A DNA stretch of 64,000 bases from Zopfochytrium polystomum (GCA_025765615.1 JAIVFJ010000108.1:35001-99000); one strand, 5' to 3'. Counted from the first letter of the stretch, positions 32,301-42,228 are shown. Program-made: numbers and translations. The notes: generated by a model from the letters alone, not told the origin.

Positions 32301-34444
32301 CATCAACCACATGAGGTTCAGCATTCAAGGACCTCAGGAAGTCCCTTGTGAACTCAATCTGATCCTGCATATTCTCTTCAGCAGTGGGCACAATCTCTGT
32401 AACAGGAATCTTCTCAAAGGCCCTTGCAATATCCTCTTCAGGCCGACCAGTCACCAGCATCTTCACATTGGCAGGAAGCAGCCGGTTAAGCTCCTGGAAC
32501 ACAGACAGGATTTCATTCCTCTTGTTGATGGCACCACATTCATCCAGAGCATCAACAACCAGAACAACAGGCACAGCCAACTTCTCGGCCTCAACAACCT
32601 TCTCCAACGGCTGAACAAGCAGCACTTTCATTATTTCAAACACAGATTTGGACAGGACATCTGGATTGTCTTGCTTGATTTGACGCAGAATCTCACCAAA
32701 CTGAAAACTGAACCTGGCAAGGCAAAACACCAGGGTCAAGACCAAGTTGCGTGCACTGCTGCGATCCTCATCATCATGCTTGCAGAAGAACAAGCCACCA
32801 AGCATTCCCTGGGCCTGCAGCTCCTTAGAGACCTTTGCAGCCATCACAGACTTGCCAACTCCAGCCACCCCTTTCAACCACATCACTCTATTAGTGCTAG
32901 CTGCTGAGGGATCATCTGGAGACAAGAATTGAAAAACTTTCTTGACCAGCCACTGCCTTGATCCAGAGAGCACATTCTTCAGGAGAGCTTGCCGCTCAGC
33001 ACCAATCAGCTCAGACAGAGGCATCAACCATTTCTCCAAGTCAGACAAGCTGGATCTGGACAGTGAAATATCTGGGCTTGGGTTTGGAGTCTTCAAATCA
33101 GCCTTGCGGCGACTGTATACTTCTCTGGCTTCAGTCACAATCCTTTAAAGTTCGATCAATGATTAGGATGAGGAAAAAAAACCAACACAGCGCCAACACC
33201 TACTTCACAACATCACTCTCTGGATGAGCGTTTGGCCCATTCAGTTCCAAAACCATCTTAACTGTCTCAGCCACAGTTTGCATGCCAGGGCTCATTGGGT
33301 GTGCATGTGGTCGGTCAGGAAACTTGGTGTGATCAAAAGTGCTGAAGTTTTTCACTAACAAGGCCTTCTTCCCATCGTCAAGGGTGGCAGTCACAGTGCC
33401 AGAAAGAAGAATGGGCAGAACATCATGGCCTTTTTCCTTCTTCATCTGCAGAGCCAGCTCCCACTGAGGTACTGTGTCAGGGACTGTGCATTGGACAAGT
33501 CTTTTGCTCACCTCCAGCAAGCAATTGTCTGGCTTTTTATCTGCCTCCAGCATTCTCTCCATACTAGCATCAGAGCACAGCAGAATAATCACTGAAGAGT
33601 GGAACAGTCCAGACATGAAGTTGACTCCCCACTTTTGGCCAAATGCAAGGCACTTAGCATCCCAAAATGCATGCAGACCAAACATTTTGGACTCAGCAGC
33701 TCTGAACTCTCTCAGCAAAGCTGCCTGAATCTCATGGAACAGATCCTTGGCAACAGCAGTCTCTGATGCCTTTCGGTAGCTGCAGCAAGAGTCAGTTGAA
33801 CTGTTAGAACTGAAGAAAAATCAGAACCTTATGAAGAACGGATGTTTCTGAACAGCAGTTTTGCACTGCCAATCATCTGGAATCAGCTCCATCCACTTAT
33901 CTAAGGCAAGGTCAGTTACATCCTCCAATAAACTGGTTGTGTGCAGTAATGATACAAACACAGCTTACCTTTATTCCTTTCAAGGAACTCATCCTGCTTA
34001 TCATATTCAGCAACAGCTGCACCAGGAGTGCTGTCCCTGTCACTAGCTTCTGCTTGAGGAGAAGCTTCAACACCAGGAGCGCTCATGACAGGATCAGCAG
34101 CAGCACTTGCAGAAGAGCTTAATGGGTTTTCAGCAGCAAGAACCTTCGAGATAATGAAAGTTGAGTGTGTGAGAATGGAAATTGACGAGAAGTGCACATG
34201 TGAATGCAAAGGGACATACCTTCCACTTAAAATTCTGAGAAAGCAAGCTGGGTAGATCGTCATCAACATCAAGGACCATCTCATCACCAGTCGCAGAGTC
34301 TACAAACACCAACTCAATTGGAATAGCAATCTTCCAACGGTTTGCCACAAGTTGAAGCAAATCGTCCAGGCCAACGGTGGCAGGAACAGAAATCTTCCTG
34401 TTCTTTCCGCAATACTCAAAGATTGCAGTCCATGAGGATGCCAT
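29374..34444 (-). CDS. NLR-type receptor: PB1/ubiquitin-like, TIR, NACHT, WD40
   Basis: Exons on the minus strand are 34444-34220, 34143 to about 33969, 33932-33828, 33779-33204 and 33142-29374; the protein is about 1.6k aa. Exon 1 is a PB1/ubiquitin-like fold (FEYCGKNRKISVPATVG...VDDDLPSLL). Exons 3-4 encode a TIR domain: HPFFISYRKASETAVAKDLF is created across a 48-nt intron, followed by HAFWDAKCLAFGQKW, SSVIILLCSDASMERM and DNCLLEVSKRL, with a candidate catalytic Glu. TIR domains are NADases or adaptors. Exon 5 has NACHT with P-loop GVAGVGKSVMAAK and Walker B VPVVLVVDALDECG, a helical linker, then 12 canonical WD40 repeats of 42 residues plus a degenerate end. All junctions keep phase except exon 2/3, where the GTAAGC donor shifts the frame; a weaker GTTCCT donor 20 nt upstream would restore it. 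It probably senses a ligand through the WD40 propeller and signals by NACHT oligomerisation; this is inferred from family knowledge. Confidence 0.85.
29745..31262 (-). repeat. Twelve 126-bp WD40-coding DNA repeats
   Basis: Within the NLR gene the 42-codon unit GHS...FSPDGQFVVSGS...TVRIWNASTGQELHKLE recurs 12 times with near-identity at the DNA level. Differences concentrate after GHS (for example SEI, DWV, GSV, RKI, GFV, LWV, DRI) and before the T-V-R-I-W strand (ADN, DDM, NDE, WDN, IDK, HDK, RDK, LDG, YNQ). Confidence 0.95.
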
Positions 34445-35936
34445 GATGCTTTCTGTAGAGGTTTGATAGAGTTAGACCAGTGGTAAAAGAAATGATGATC
34501 ACTGAGGGAGAGGAAAGTATGGAGGAGAAGAAGCAGTGTTGAGATGTTCGACATATTTATGATTAGTGCCAGGAAAGGCAGTAAGGTAGGTGGAGAATAA
34601 TTTCCAATTCACTAATGGGGCCTGCATCACTAGTATGATTGCCCGGATGCAGGTGCGATGATTTCCTGCCAGGTCCATCCCAACAGAGGGCGAGGCAGAG
34701 GCAGACAGTGAGGACCACTCCGATACCGACAGGCTCGCCATCGCCTGGCAGATGATATGTGCCCTGCTCACTTCAGTAGCTTAAACAAACAGTGAAGCTG
34801 CTCGAGGTGGAGAGATTGTCGTTGCAAGACAAAAGGCTTGTATGTGTGAGTGGGGTTTTTGGATTGGGTGGAAGTTGCCTTTCGTGGGTCGCATCGGGGG
34901 AAGTTGTCCGGGTTAGTGATCGCCGTCGGCAGGTGGCAGGTGGCAATCGCGTCGCCACGGTGAGATCCGGTCTCGATCCATCCAGATCGTTGCAAGAGAG
35001 GCCGGAGCGTGCGAGGGGTAGGTGGGGGGCAAGCGGCGCGTAGAGTGTGGGCGATTCGACGCCCCGTGCGGCGTCGCGCGGCGCACAGGTGCTCCTCACC
35101 TTTGGAATTCGGGAAACCCTTTTTTCCCCTTCATTTCCTTTCCGTTGTCGACGTTGCGACGCCCCCTCGGGGTACGCTGGAAGCTAACCCTGACAAAACA
35201 CACTCACACACTCAAACACTCACACATATATACACACGCGCACATACCGACGCTCGCTGGCGCAAGTGCTGAAGCCGTAGCGGGGAGCCACCGAACCCTG
35301 CGCTTAACGACGTCGGCCCGAACTGCAAGAGACACGCGCGGGATCGATGTTACGGTTCCCCCAGTCCTACCCCGGAGAGAAGGACGGCTCCGACGGCCTT
35401 ATTTAGAATGTGGCGGCGCGCACTGCAAACGATCGTCACCGTCGTCACCGCGTCGCTCTTCCCACAAGCTTCTCCCCCCCCCCCCCCCCCCCCCCCAGGC
35501 GATATCAGCCCTCCGACAGCCCCACAACGACAAGACCTCACCCGAGGAACCTCCACGCAAAATACCTCATGAGCGCAGTATGCCGGCACTATCGGGGTGA
35601 TGGGGGTTCCCCTGTGCAAAAGCTTCATCGACTGGTGCACGAGACGCCACACAACCAAAAGCCGGTCAACGCCATCTGATGCGGCGTGGGAGCTGCTGTT
35701 AAAACGAGTAGGAGAATACAAGGGATGGTGGGTCCTGCCACGGTGCGCGCGCGATTGGGTCTCGATTCGTTTTGGGAGGGTGCGGTCGCTGATCGTCCTG
35801 GTCAAAAATTTCGAGGTGCTCACCTTTTCTGAAACGGGTTTGGTGGATGCTCCCCTGACTCCAGCGCCTTGTTCAGCCAGAACAGGCAGCAACTGGTCCT
35901 GATCGGGCGGACGAACGGGCAGATTGTGTGCGCTTC
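34445..35936. other. NLR upstream region and intergenic sequence
   Basis: Includes the NLR promoter. A run of 23 C lies at 35474-35496. The ORF at 35597-35902 (+) has no recognised motif and overlaps open minus-strand frames. No other feature is supported. Confidence 0.4.
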
Positions 35937-37074
35937 TTAGATGTGGAAAAGGACGAGTTGTCCCTCAGAGGCCTCATATACGGGGTTCCGGTGGGGGTGT
36001 TGGTCCTGTCGATCATTCGTGTCGATCTGGACGGCGACTGCTCCAGCTTTAATACCATTAAGTGGCACTCCTGCAAGAGACTCTTCAAGTTTCACCCTTA
36101 GAGCCGGAAGAACTTCATTTGGTTCATTACTTTCAATGCTCATCTCTCTGAAAGCACGAAGAAGTAATACTCACTTGACTTGAATTCAGGCGAAACCTTT
36201 TCTTGGAATATGTTAGTGGCATCTTCATGGCAATTGTCCAGCTGGTGCAGTTGCTCTTTAACTGTAAGCCAATTGTCGAGATTCTTGTATGAAAACCACC
36301 TGCTTTTAAAAAACAGTTCCATATGGCCACAGCACATTTCCGTGAGAAAGCACAAACAAACGGGACTTGTTTTTCTGCAGCTTGCTCTGATGCGCGAGCT
36401 TTCTTGTCTAGGAGGGTTACTGGGGCTGATTTGGAACAGCTGCTGCTGGTGTGATTTGCAGTGCTCCAGAGCCATTGTTGCTTCAGTCTGCTGACAATGT
36501 AGGTGGAAGCTTGAATGTCTGTGCCACTTTCCGGGTAGCTTCTGCTGCTGCTGCAACTCTTTTAGGCTGAGCCTCAGCAGTTGCGTCCAATGAAGCTCCC
36601 TCCGACCCTTCTGGCCAAATCAGTGCGACGCAACAATGATGCCATACCTACTTAAAAGCATCCTCAAAGTCAAAAACTCTATCTCTCAGAGCTAATAGCC
36701 TGTAACCAAAGTCTGATTCCTGAGGCCACCTGCACCTTAAAAGGAGGAGCTCCAGCAGCTCCAGAGAAGAATCATCTCAGATCCTGATCACATGATTTAT
36801 ACCTGCCTGCTCTCTCTGCCCTTGAATACAAACAACAAAAACAGCAACCCCGCATATTTTTATTCTTTGCTATTGCAGTAGAGAGAATTGCTGTTCTCGC
36901 AGTGTGACGTGTGAAGCGCAGTTGCCTGCCCATCTCATGTCGTCGAACCTTTACCATCACCTTCGAATAGAAGCGGTACATCCCATCGGAGGAATCACTT
37001 TGGCCCACCCAATTTACGCCAAGTAGCTTTATTTGCGCTTCACTTTCTTTTTTATTGACATATCCTTGAACCAT
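35937..37074 (-). CDS. Unrecognised multi-exon gene with very short introns
   Basis: Likely exons on the minus strand start at ATG 37074 (MVQGYVNKKESEAQIKLLGV). A segment PQESDFGYRLLALRDRVFDF joins in phase across GTATAA...TGCAG. Next come LDATAEAQPKRVAAAAEATR, then SAPVTLLDKKARASEQAAEK running to IWNCFLKA. VKEQLHQLDNCHEDATNIFQ joins across a 38-nt intron. A last exon (MSIESNEPNEVLPALRVKL... to QLVLFHI) follows a 27-nt GTGAGT...TTTCAG gap and ends at 35937. The junction after VFDFEDAFK is not resolved. Ala/Lys-rich helices dominate and I recognise no domain. It starts 61 bp after the stop of the next gene upstream and lies between the NLR and the helical pair, so it may belong to the same functional cluster. 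Confidence 0.5.
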
Positions 37075-37135
37075 CTTCGATAGAGCTGCTCGGCGACATC
37101 AAGAAGCAAAAATGAAAAACACCAAACGCATGGAC

Positions 37136-38029
37136 TTAGGCTTGATTCATAGCAATTTCTGTCATGACTATGTGGTGATACTGCTTCAAATCAGCTGAGA
37201 AAGCTCGCCAAGCTCGAGACTTTACTTTGCACTGCAATTCAAAGGCTGCGAGGTTCCGAAAGTTCAGCTTGGCGACTCTGGATTCCACCCTGTCCGTATG
37301 GCCCGTCCAAAATGCGACAAACATGGCCAAGTGCTGAATAATATCTTCAAGCGACTTTGACGCCTTGGACGCCGACGACCCGTTGCTACTGGCCGCACTT
37401 GCCTGCTGCCTTGCCGATTCTGCTTCTTTTTTGCATTGTATAGAAGAGATCGCGGTTGCTGCAGATCCGGCGCCGAAAATGCCGGCAAGAAGTGGTATGT
37501 CACCAAAAGCAACCGCCGCCACGCCCATCACGATCGCAAAGCCTACTTTAAATGTCTCCTTCACCGCCGCGATCTTGGCCTTTTCGTTCCAATCCAATTC
37601 TGCGATTTTCAGTTGGGTCGCCCGCGTGCTGTATTCCTCGTTGATTTGCTTCACCTTGCGATTCAGCTCGTCGAACCTGCCCTTCACGGCCGTCACGACT
37701 TCAACAATCTGGCGCGCGTCGTCTACCAACAGCTTAAACGCCGCTCTGATGTCCGCCACGTCAACTCCGCCCACGCACATCAGCTCCATATAGTCGGCGA
37801 TCGCCTCCGCGTGATCGATCATTTGGCTGGTTGCCGTCGCCGACGACGACATCAAGCTCTGGTGCTCCTCGTCAGCGTGGGTGACCCTTTCCGCTAGGAA
37901 TATGAGCGTCTCGTCCGTCGGTTTCAAGGATTCTATGTTGTCGTACGCGGAGCGTACCGCTGCAAAGGAATAGGCAAGTCGATGGATGGGGTCGATTGGC
38001 GGTGCGAGGATCACTTCTTCCCCGTCCAT
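37136..38029 (-). CDS. Helical protein A with central hydrophobic hairpin (alpha-pore-forming-like)
   Basis: An uninterrupted ORF of 297 aa from ATG 38029. It is almost wholly alpha-helical in appearance: a long helical N-terminal part (residues 1-155), a hydrophobic hairpin (about 161-197, including FAIVMGVAAVAFGDIPLLAG), and a helical C-terminal part with EAESARQQASAASS and SRAWRAFSADLKQY. There is no signal peptide. It is homologous to the divergent neighbour at 38473, sharing LAPP near the N-terminus, an LMSS(S/T)AT motif, the ARQQA run and SRAWR. Long helices around one hydrophobic hairpin resemble alpha-pore-forming proteins of the HBL/NHE and XaxA/YaxA kind. I cannot test the fold, and a non-toxic membrane-remodelling protein is equally possible. 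It probably acts at membranes if that analogy holds. Confidence 0.75.
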   Translation of the reverse strand: MDGEEVILAPPIDPIHRLAYSFAAVRSAYDNIESLKPTDETLIFLAERVTHADEEHQSLMSSSATATSQMIDHAEAIADYMELMCVGGVDVADIRAAFKLLVDDARQIVEVVTAVKGRFDELNRKVKQINEEYSTRATQLKIAELDWNEKAKIAAVKETFKVGFAIVMGVAAVAFGDIPLLAGIFGAGSAATAISSIQCKKEAESARQQASAASSNGSSASKASKSLEDIIQHLAMFVAFWTGHTDRVESRVAKLNFRNLAAFELQCKVKSRAWRAFSADLKQYHHIVMTEIAMNQA

Positions 38030-38472
38030 TGCTCTTCTCCTGTACGAGTTTGGAGGGTGGAAACGAAGTGGAGGAGCGAGGAGTCCGAGATTCAGGTTTC
38101 CAGCGAAGGCGGGCCTTTTTTTTAAGTTCCTGCGAAGTGCAAGTGCCGCGCAAAGGGGCCAAATGAATGTAATATAATGTCATATGCACCTCGCACCCGC
38201 AGTTGCACTTTTGAAGGCCGTTGTTCGTACATAAGGAGACTCTCACCCGACCGCCAGGATCAATCAAAAGCAGAGGGAAATCCAACCAACGGGCATTGAT
38301 GTAAGCAGAATGCACCAACTGCGATCCTTTCTCCATCGGTCCTTCCTCCCCGTTTCCCAACCCCTCCCCCCTCCCCACATCCAGTTTCCCAGCTCATCAA
38401 CTCCGAAAACCATAAAGGTCAACGCCTCCCCTTGCACTCATTCCTTCGGACTCGCACAAAGACGAAAAGAGA
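38030..38472. promoter_or_regulatory. Shared divergent promoter of the helical pair
   Basis: The 443-bp gap between the two start codons must hold both promoters. A perfect 8-bp inverted repeat, AAGTGCAA at 38135-38142 and TTGCACTT at 38203-38210, lies near its middle and flanks a TATA-like AATATAATG (about 38171). A symmetrical site serving both genes would suit co-regulation. This is inference. Confidence 0.5.
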
Positions 38473-39486
38473 ATGAGGGGCCACGAAATGATGCTCGCGC
38501 CACCGACCGAAAGCGAGGCTCACCGACTCTCCAAAGCTTGCAAGTCCTTCGCTGCGGTGTGCTGCGCGTTCGCCGAAATGAGCGCCGTGACGCTAGATCC
38601 TTCGAGCAAGATTTCCATTGCGTTCCGAAGCAGGGTCACAACGGCGGCTGTCGAGCACAGGAACTTGATGTCGTCGACGGCGACGGTGGCCACCAAAATG
38701 GTGGAGCTCGCCGAGAACGTTGCAGAGTACTTGACACTCGTCTCCGAGGACGCGTACGGCGTGGACAACGTCATAGCGGCGCTGGTAGAGGTTACGGACG
38801 ACGCAACGGCGATTGTTCGCTGCGTTGAGGCTGTCAAGAACGGGCTCACCGCGCTGAACGACGAGGTCAAGTTGTTTCGCGCGGATTACGATAAGCTGTC
38901 GACCATATTCGAGGAACTTCAACACAGAGATGCGGGGAAGGTTAAAACTCTGAAAACCGCCGCGATCGGGTTCGGCGCTGTGACTGCCTTAGCGTCGTCG
39001 ATGTCAGCTTTTTCTTTTACTCCCGTCGCCGCTTATGTGGGCTTCACTGTCGGATCTGCCGGGATCGCTCTATGGGTAGCTTCTGAACAACGCAAAAAAA
39101 CATCAGAACAGGCACGACAGCAGGCAGACGCGGCCCGCAGCGCTGTTGTAGCGGCGTCCCAAGCATCGTCGGCGCTTCAAGACCTCGTCCTGGCCATGTC
39201 CGAGTTTACCCGCTTCTGGGCGGCCCACGCAGCAAGCGCCAAGGCTAAAATGGACAAGCTGAGCAGCCAGATGCTTGAAGTCAGGCTCGGCGAATCGCAA
39301 GGCAATGCCGCTTCGCGTGCTTGGCGTGATTTTGCAGCTGTTTTGAAACCGTATCGGGCTGAACTTTACATAATGGCTGCTGCAGGCGTTATTAACTCAT
39401 CATCTGCGAGTCCTCCCACTTCCTCTGACGCGCTTCTCGCGATCAACACTCTCAAGCTGAGCCTCCCCGCCATCCATTCTTGTTGA
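38473..39486 (+). CDS. Helical protein B, divergent homologue of protein A
   Basis: An uninterrupted ORF of 337 aa from ATG 38473 (MRGHEMMLAPP, aligning with MDGEEVILAPP of protein A). The layout is the same: helical N-terminus with EHRNLMSSTATVATKMVELA, a hydrophobic hairpin at about residues 163-203 (IGFGAVTALASSMSAF, then VAAYVGFTVGSAGIALWVA), and a helical C-terminus with SEQARQQADAARSAVVAA and SRAWRDFAAVLKPYRAELY. It has a Ser/Pro-rich tail of about 30 residues that protein A lacks. Two diverged but intact homologues side by side recall two-component pore-forming systems, where both subunits are needed. That parallel is not proof. No signal peptide is seen, so it would act inside the cell or be released by lysis or unconventional export. 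Confidence 0.75.
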   Translation: MRGHEMMLAPPTESEAHRLSKACKSFAAVCCAFAEMSAVTLDPSSKISIAFRSRVTTAAVEHRNLMSSTATVATKMVELAENVAEYLTLVSEDAYGVDNVIAALVEVTDDATAIVRCVEAVKNGLTALNDEVKLFRADYDKLSTIFEELQHRDAGKVKTLKTAAIGFGAVTALASSMSAFSFTPVAAYVGFTVGSAGIALWVASEQRKKTSEQARQQADAARSAVVAASQASSALQDLVLAMSEFTRFWAAHAASAKAKMDKLSSQMLEVRLGESQGNAASRAWRDFAAVLKPYRAELYIMAAAGVINSSSASPPTSSDALLAINTLKLSLPAIHSC

Positions 39487-39615
39487 TCGGGCAGCTTGGG
39501 GCAGTTCCTTTTTTTGTTTCCTCGATATGTCCACAAAACATTGGGACACTAGTCAGAACCAGGTGATTACAACCAAACAAGGACATGCGACTTGGAACAA
39601 AACACGCTTCCCGCT

Positions 39616-39789
39616 TCACCCCGCCAGCTCTACATCAACCGAACTGTCCTTCGCACGCTGACCGCTGCCCTCCTTTTCGCCGTCTCGCTCCGCTTGGTCG
39701 CGGTCCCCATCCGCCAACGCGGCCACCTTGTCCGATGCTGAGCCAACACCAGACAAAAAAAACAAAAAAAGTACAGAGACTTTGTCCAT
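39616..39789 (-). CDS. Possible small secreted peptide
   Basis: ATG 39789 opens a 57-aa frame with a signal-peptide-like start (MDKVSVLFLFFLSGVGSAS) and a short acidic, Lys/Asp/Glu-rich mature part ending in a stop at 39616. The frame also continues upstream without a stop, so the start is uncertain. The poly-T/poly-A run that encodes the hydrophobic part could arise by chance. Confidence 0.28.
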   Translation of the reverse strand: MDKVSVLFLFFLSGVGSASDKVAALADGDRDQAERDGEKEGSGQRAKDSSVDVELAG

Positions 39790-40299
39790 GCCGTCTCGAG
39801 CATGCTGAACCTCACCCATGGCGAACAGAGTCGTCCTTGAAGCAAAGCTGCTGCGTGATTGATGAAACTGTGTCCCGACTAACGCAAAGTCTTTGAGGAG
39901 TGGCTGCGTGGTATATTGAGGCGCCCAGACAACGCATGGTTGTGCATCAAACACCAGCATTTCCGTCGTTGGCAGAAAATTGATTGTAGCATGTTTAAAG
40001 AGATCTGTCCTTTATCCCACCTTAGCAGAAAAATCAGTCCTTTTTGGTAGTCCCCTGCTTCATTTCACCTTTAACAAGTTGCTCTGGTGAGAGGGAGGAC
40101 TTTTGGCTGTCACATTCAAAAGTTTGCTGAGATGCCTTGCTTGGCTGATGAGTGCCTCTGTGTGGGACATGTTATAAACAAAACAAGAAACAGCTTGCGC
40201 ACTGAGAAAAAGCAAATTGCCAAAGTAGTTTTACTCCTCAAGAACTGCAATGTTCCTAGCAGGTGGCTGATACTCATGCCACATTTCTAACACAGTCTT
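39790..40299. other. Intergenic
   Basis: No supported feature between the small ORF and repeat A copy 2. Confidence 0.4.
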
Positions 40300-40605
40300 T
40301 GTAAACAGTCTACCCTGAGTGAGGGAGTGGAAGGAGTGAATAAAGTGGAGATGTGTGTTTGTGGGTGGTTGTTCTCCCCAACTTGGAGAGAAAGAGAAAT
40401 ATCCTAGTTTGAATGATTGATACATAATGATGATATGCATGCTATTATAGTTGCTAGGCGAGTGTGCCCAGCACAGGGTAAAAACCTCTCCCATATTATC
40501 TGCTTGACCAGAGGAGGAGGAAAACTGTTTACACCAGGTTTCTGTTCCACCATATACTCAGAGTATTTGTCAACAGCACAAGCCAGCCCCTTGGTCTGAG
40601 GCTGC
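40300..40605 (+). repeat. Dispersed repeat A, copy 2 (3' truncated)
   Basis: Starts TGTAAACAGTCTACCCTGAG and follows copy 1 through GAATGATTGATACATAATGA, CACAGGGTAAAAACCTCTCC and TGTCAACAGCACAAGCCAGC. It diverges after about 40605. Confidence 0.9.
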
Positions 40606-40739
40606 ACACTGCAGACTCAGAGCAAAGGTTGGCCTCCAAAAAGCCAGATCTCGGATATCCAGGAGATCCACTCCGGCGGATGCAGACTTTTCCAGGTACG
40701 GAGGCGCAAATTCTGCGGACACACAGATGGTTTACAGCT

Positions 40740-40870
40740 TAGCAGTGCAAAGCAGAGTTGCAGGGTAGCAGAGTTGCACAGTTGCACAGTTGCAGAGTTG
40801 CAGAGCTGTGGAGGCAAAGGGAGTGGCAGAGCTGCAGAGAAACAGAAGCACAGAGTAACAGAGTTGCCAA
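40740..40870. repeat. Minisatellite of GCAGAGTTG-type units
   Basis: About a dozen 8-10 bp units built from CAGAGTTG or CACAGTTG, degenerate at the right end. A reverse-complement-type array (CTCTGCCAC/CTCTGCAAG) lies at 41375-41440. Confidence 0.8.
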
Positions 40871-40898
40871 GTTGGAGAGTCTGGGGCTCCCTGACTCC

Positions 40899-41290
40899 GC
40901 AACAGGCACAAGACGGGCCTGAACCTATTGTGACTGTCAGTTATCGTTCTCATGATAGCCATGGGGAGAGCAAGCCACCGCCAATGCAGACCTAGGCGCT
41001 GGCTTGCGCTGATGACAAATATTCCGAGTATTAAGTGGAACTGAAACCTGGTGTCAACAGTTTTCCTCCTCCTCTGCTCAAGCAGATAATATAGGAGAGG
41101 TTTTTACCCTGTGCCGGTCACGCTTGCCTAGCAACTATCACAGCGTGTATATCATCATCATGTATCATTAATTCATAACAGGGTTTTTTTTTCTCTTTCT
41201 CTCCAAGTTGGGGAGAAGGACCACCCACAAACACACATCTCCACTTCATTCACTCCTTCCACTCACTCACTCAGAGTAGACTGTTTACAC
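40899..41290 (-). repeat. Dispersed repeat A, copy 3 (near full length, reversed)
   Basis: The reverse complement of copy 1 over essentially its whole length: CACAAGACGGGCCTGAACC at the left, TATTCCGAGTATTAAGTGGA in the middle, and CTCAGAGTAGACTGTTTACA at the right. Confidence 0.92.
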
Positions 41291-41374
41291 TTGGCAACTC
41301 AAATAAGCCTGAAAGTCAAAAAGTAGCGCAATCCTGGTCCCCTGGAGTGCAACTCCCTGAATTTGCTTTCTTCT

Positions 41375-41440
41375 GCCACTCTGCTACTCTGCCACAGTGC
41401 TACTCTGCCACAACTCTGCAAGTCTGCAAGTCCCCAACTC
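41375..41440. repeat. CTCTGC minisatellite
   Basis: Degenerate CTCTGCCAC / CTCTGCAAG units, complementary in sense to the array at 40740. Confidence 0.75.
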
Positions 41441-41511
41441 TTTGTTCAGTTGAAGAATCTTGACACACACACAAGACAAAAAAGTCGTCTCCCCAGGAGC
41501 AGTCTGACCTG

Positions 41512-41583
41512 TCCCAGTTAGTATAGTGGCTAGTATCAGCGCCTGTCACGGGGTAGGCCTGGGTTCAATTTCCTGACTGGGAG
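41512..41583 (+). tRNA. tRNA-Asp(GTC)-like, possibly a pseudogene
   Basis: Acceptor TCCCAGT/ACTGGGA pairs perfectly with discriminator G. The D arm TAGTATAGTGGCTAGTATC is typical of tRNA-Asp and the anticodon loop is CTGTCAC (GTC). The anticodon stem has two mismatches (AGCGC/GGGGT) and the T stem has one mismatch and one G-U. Length 72 nt, no intron. Confidence 0.7.
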
Positions 41584-41954
41584 CGGCAGCTGCGAGACAC
41601 AGGCTCGTGTGTGCTGGATGGACACTGGGGCAGCGTGGAATAAAGCATTTGCCCCTCATCAGTTTCCGGTTATGGCCTTGCCCTTGTTCACGCAGACCCC
41701 ACCAAAGCCACAGAGCACCTACTGGGACTGAAATATTTGAGGAGGTTCAAAGCCCAAAGGACTGCTGCAAGCTGCCCCCAATGAGGGGGGGACCCTGTTG
41801 GTCTGCGCTTAGCTCACAGTTTGACTCTTGAAGAATCAAATTTGAATAAACTTGTGGGCAACTGCTGGGATTCACAAGCAGTAGCACATGCGCAGCAAGA
41901 CCAAAGTGCAGTAGCTGCCAGAGTGGACCCTAAGCACTTGGCTGCATGTCCAAT

Positions 41955-42045
41955 GGGAAGATGGTTGAGTTGGCCTAACTGCCTAAGGCACCAGATTAAG
42001 GCTCTGGTCTCTCCAGAGGTGTGGGCTTGAATCCCACTCTGCTTG
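41955..42045 (+). pseudogene. tRNA-Leu(AAG)-like with D-loop insertion
   Basis: The anticodon arm CCAGA-TTAAGGC-TCTGG gives anticodon AAG, and the T arm GTGGG-CTTGAAT-CCCAC is intact. The D loop carries extra bases (CTGCCTA), and the 3' acceptor TCTGCTT pairs poorly with GGGAAGA. It is probably a relic. Repeat A copy 4 begins about 185 bp downstream. Confidence 0.72.
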
Positions 42046-42228
42046 ATTGTGCACTGCACATATAGCCCAGTAGCTGCATTGCCAAAAGTGAGTAGTAGTC
42101 TCTCCCTCTTAAGGGATCTCTGACTGATGGATTTTGCTGTTCCACTAAGACACTTGGCCGGATTTGATGCAAGCACATCATACACTTATCATGACTTGTG
42201 CACCCTTCCAGTGGTTCCCAGTCTATGC

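Noticed and set aside
34768..35600. Several ORFs of 75-190 codons upstream of the NLR gene
   Set aside because: No motif; they overlap on both strands and cross a poly-C run.
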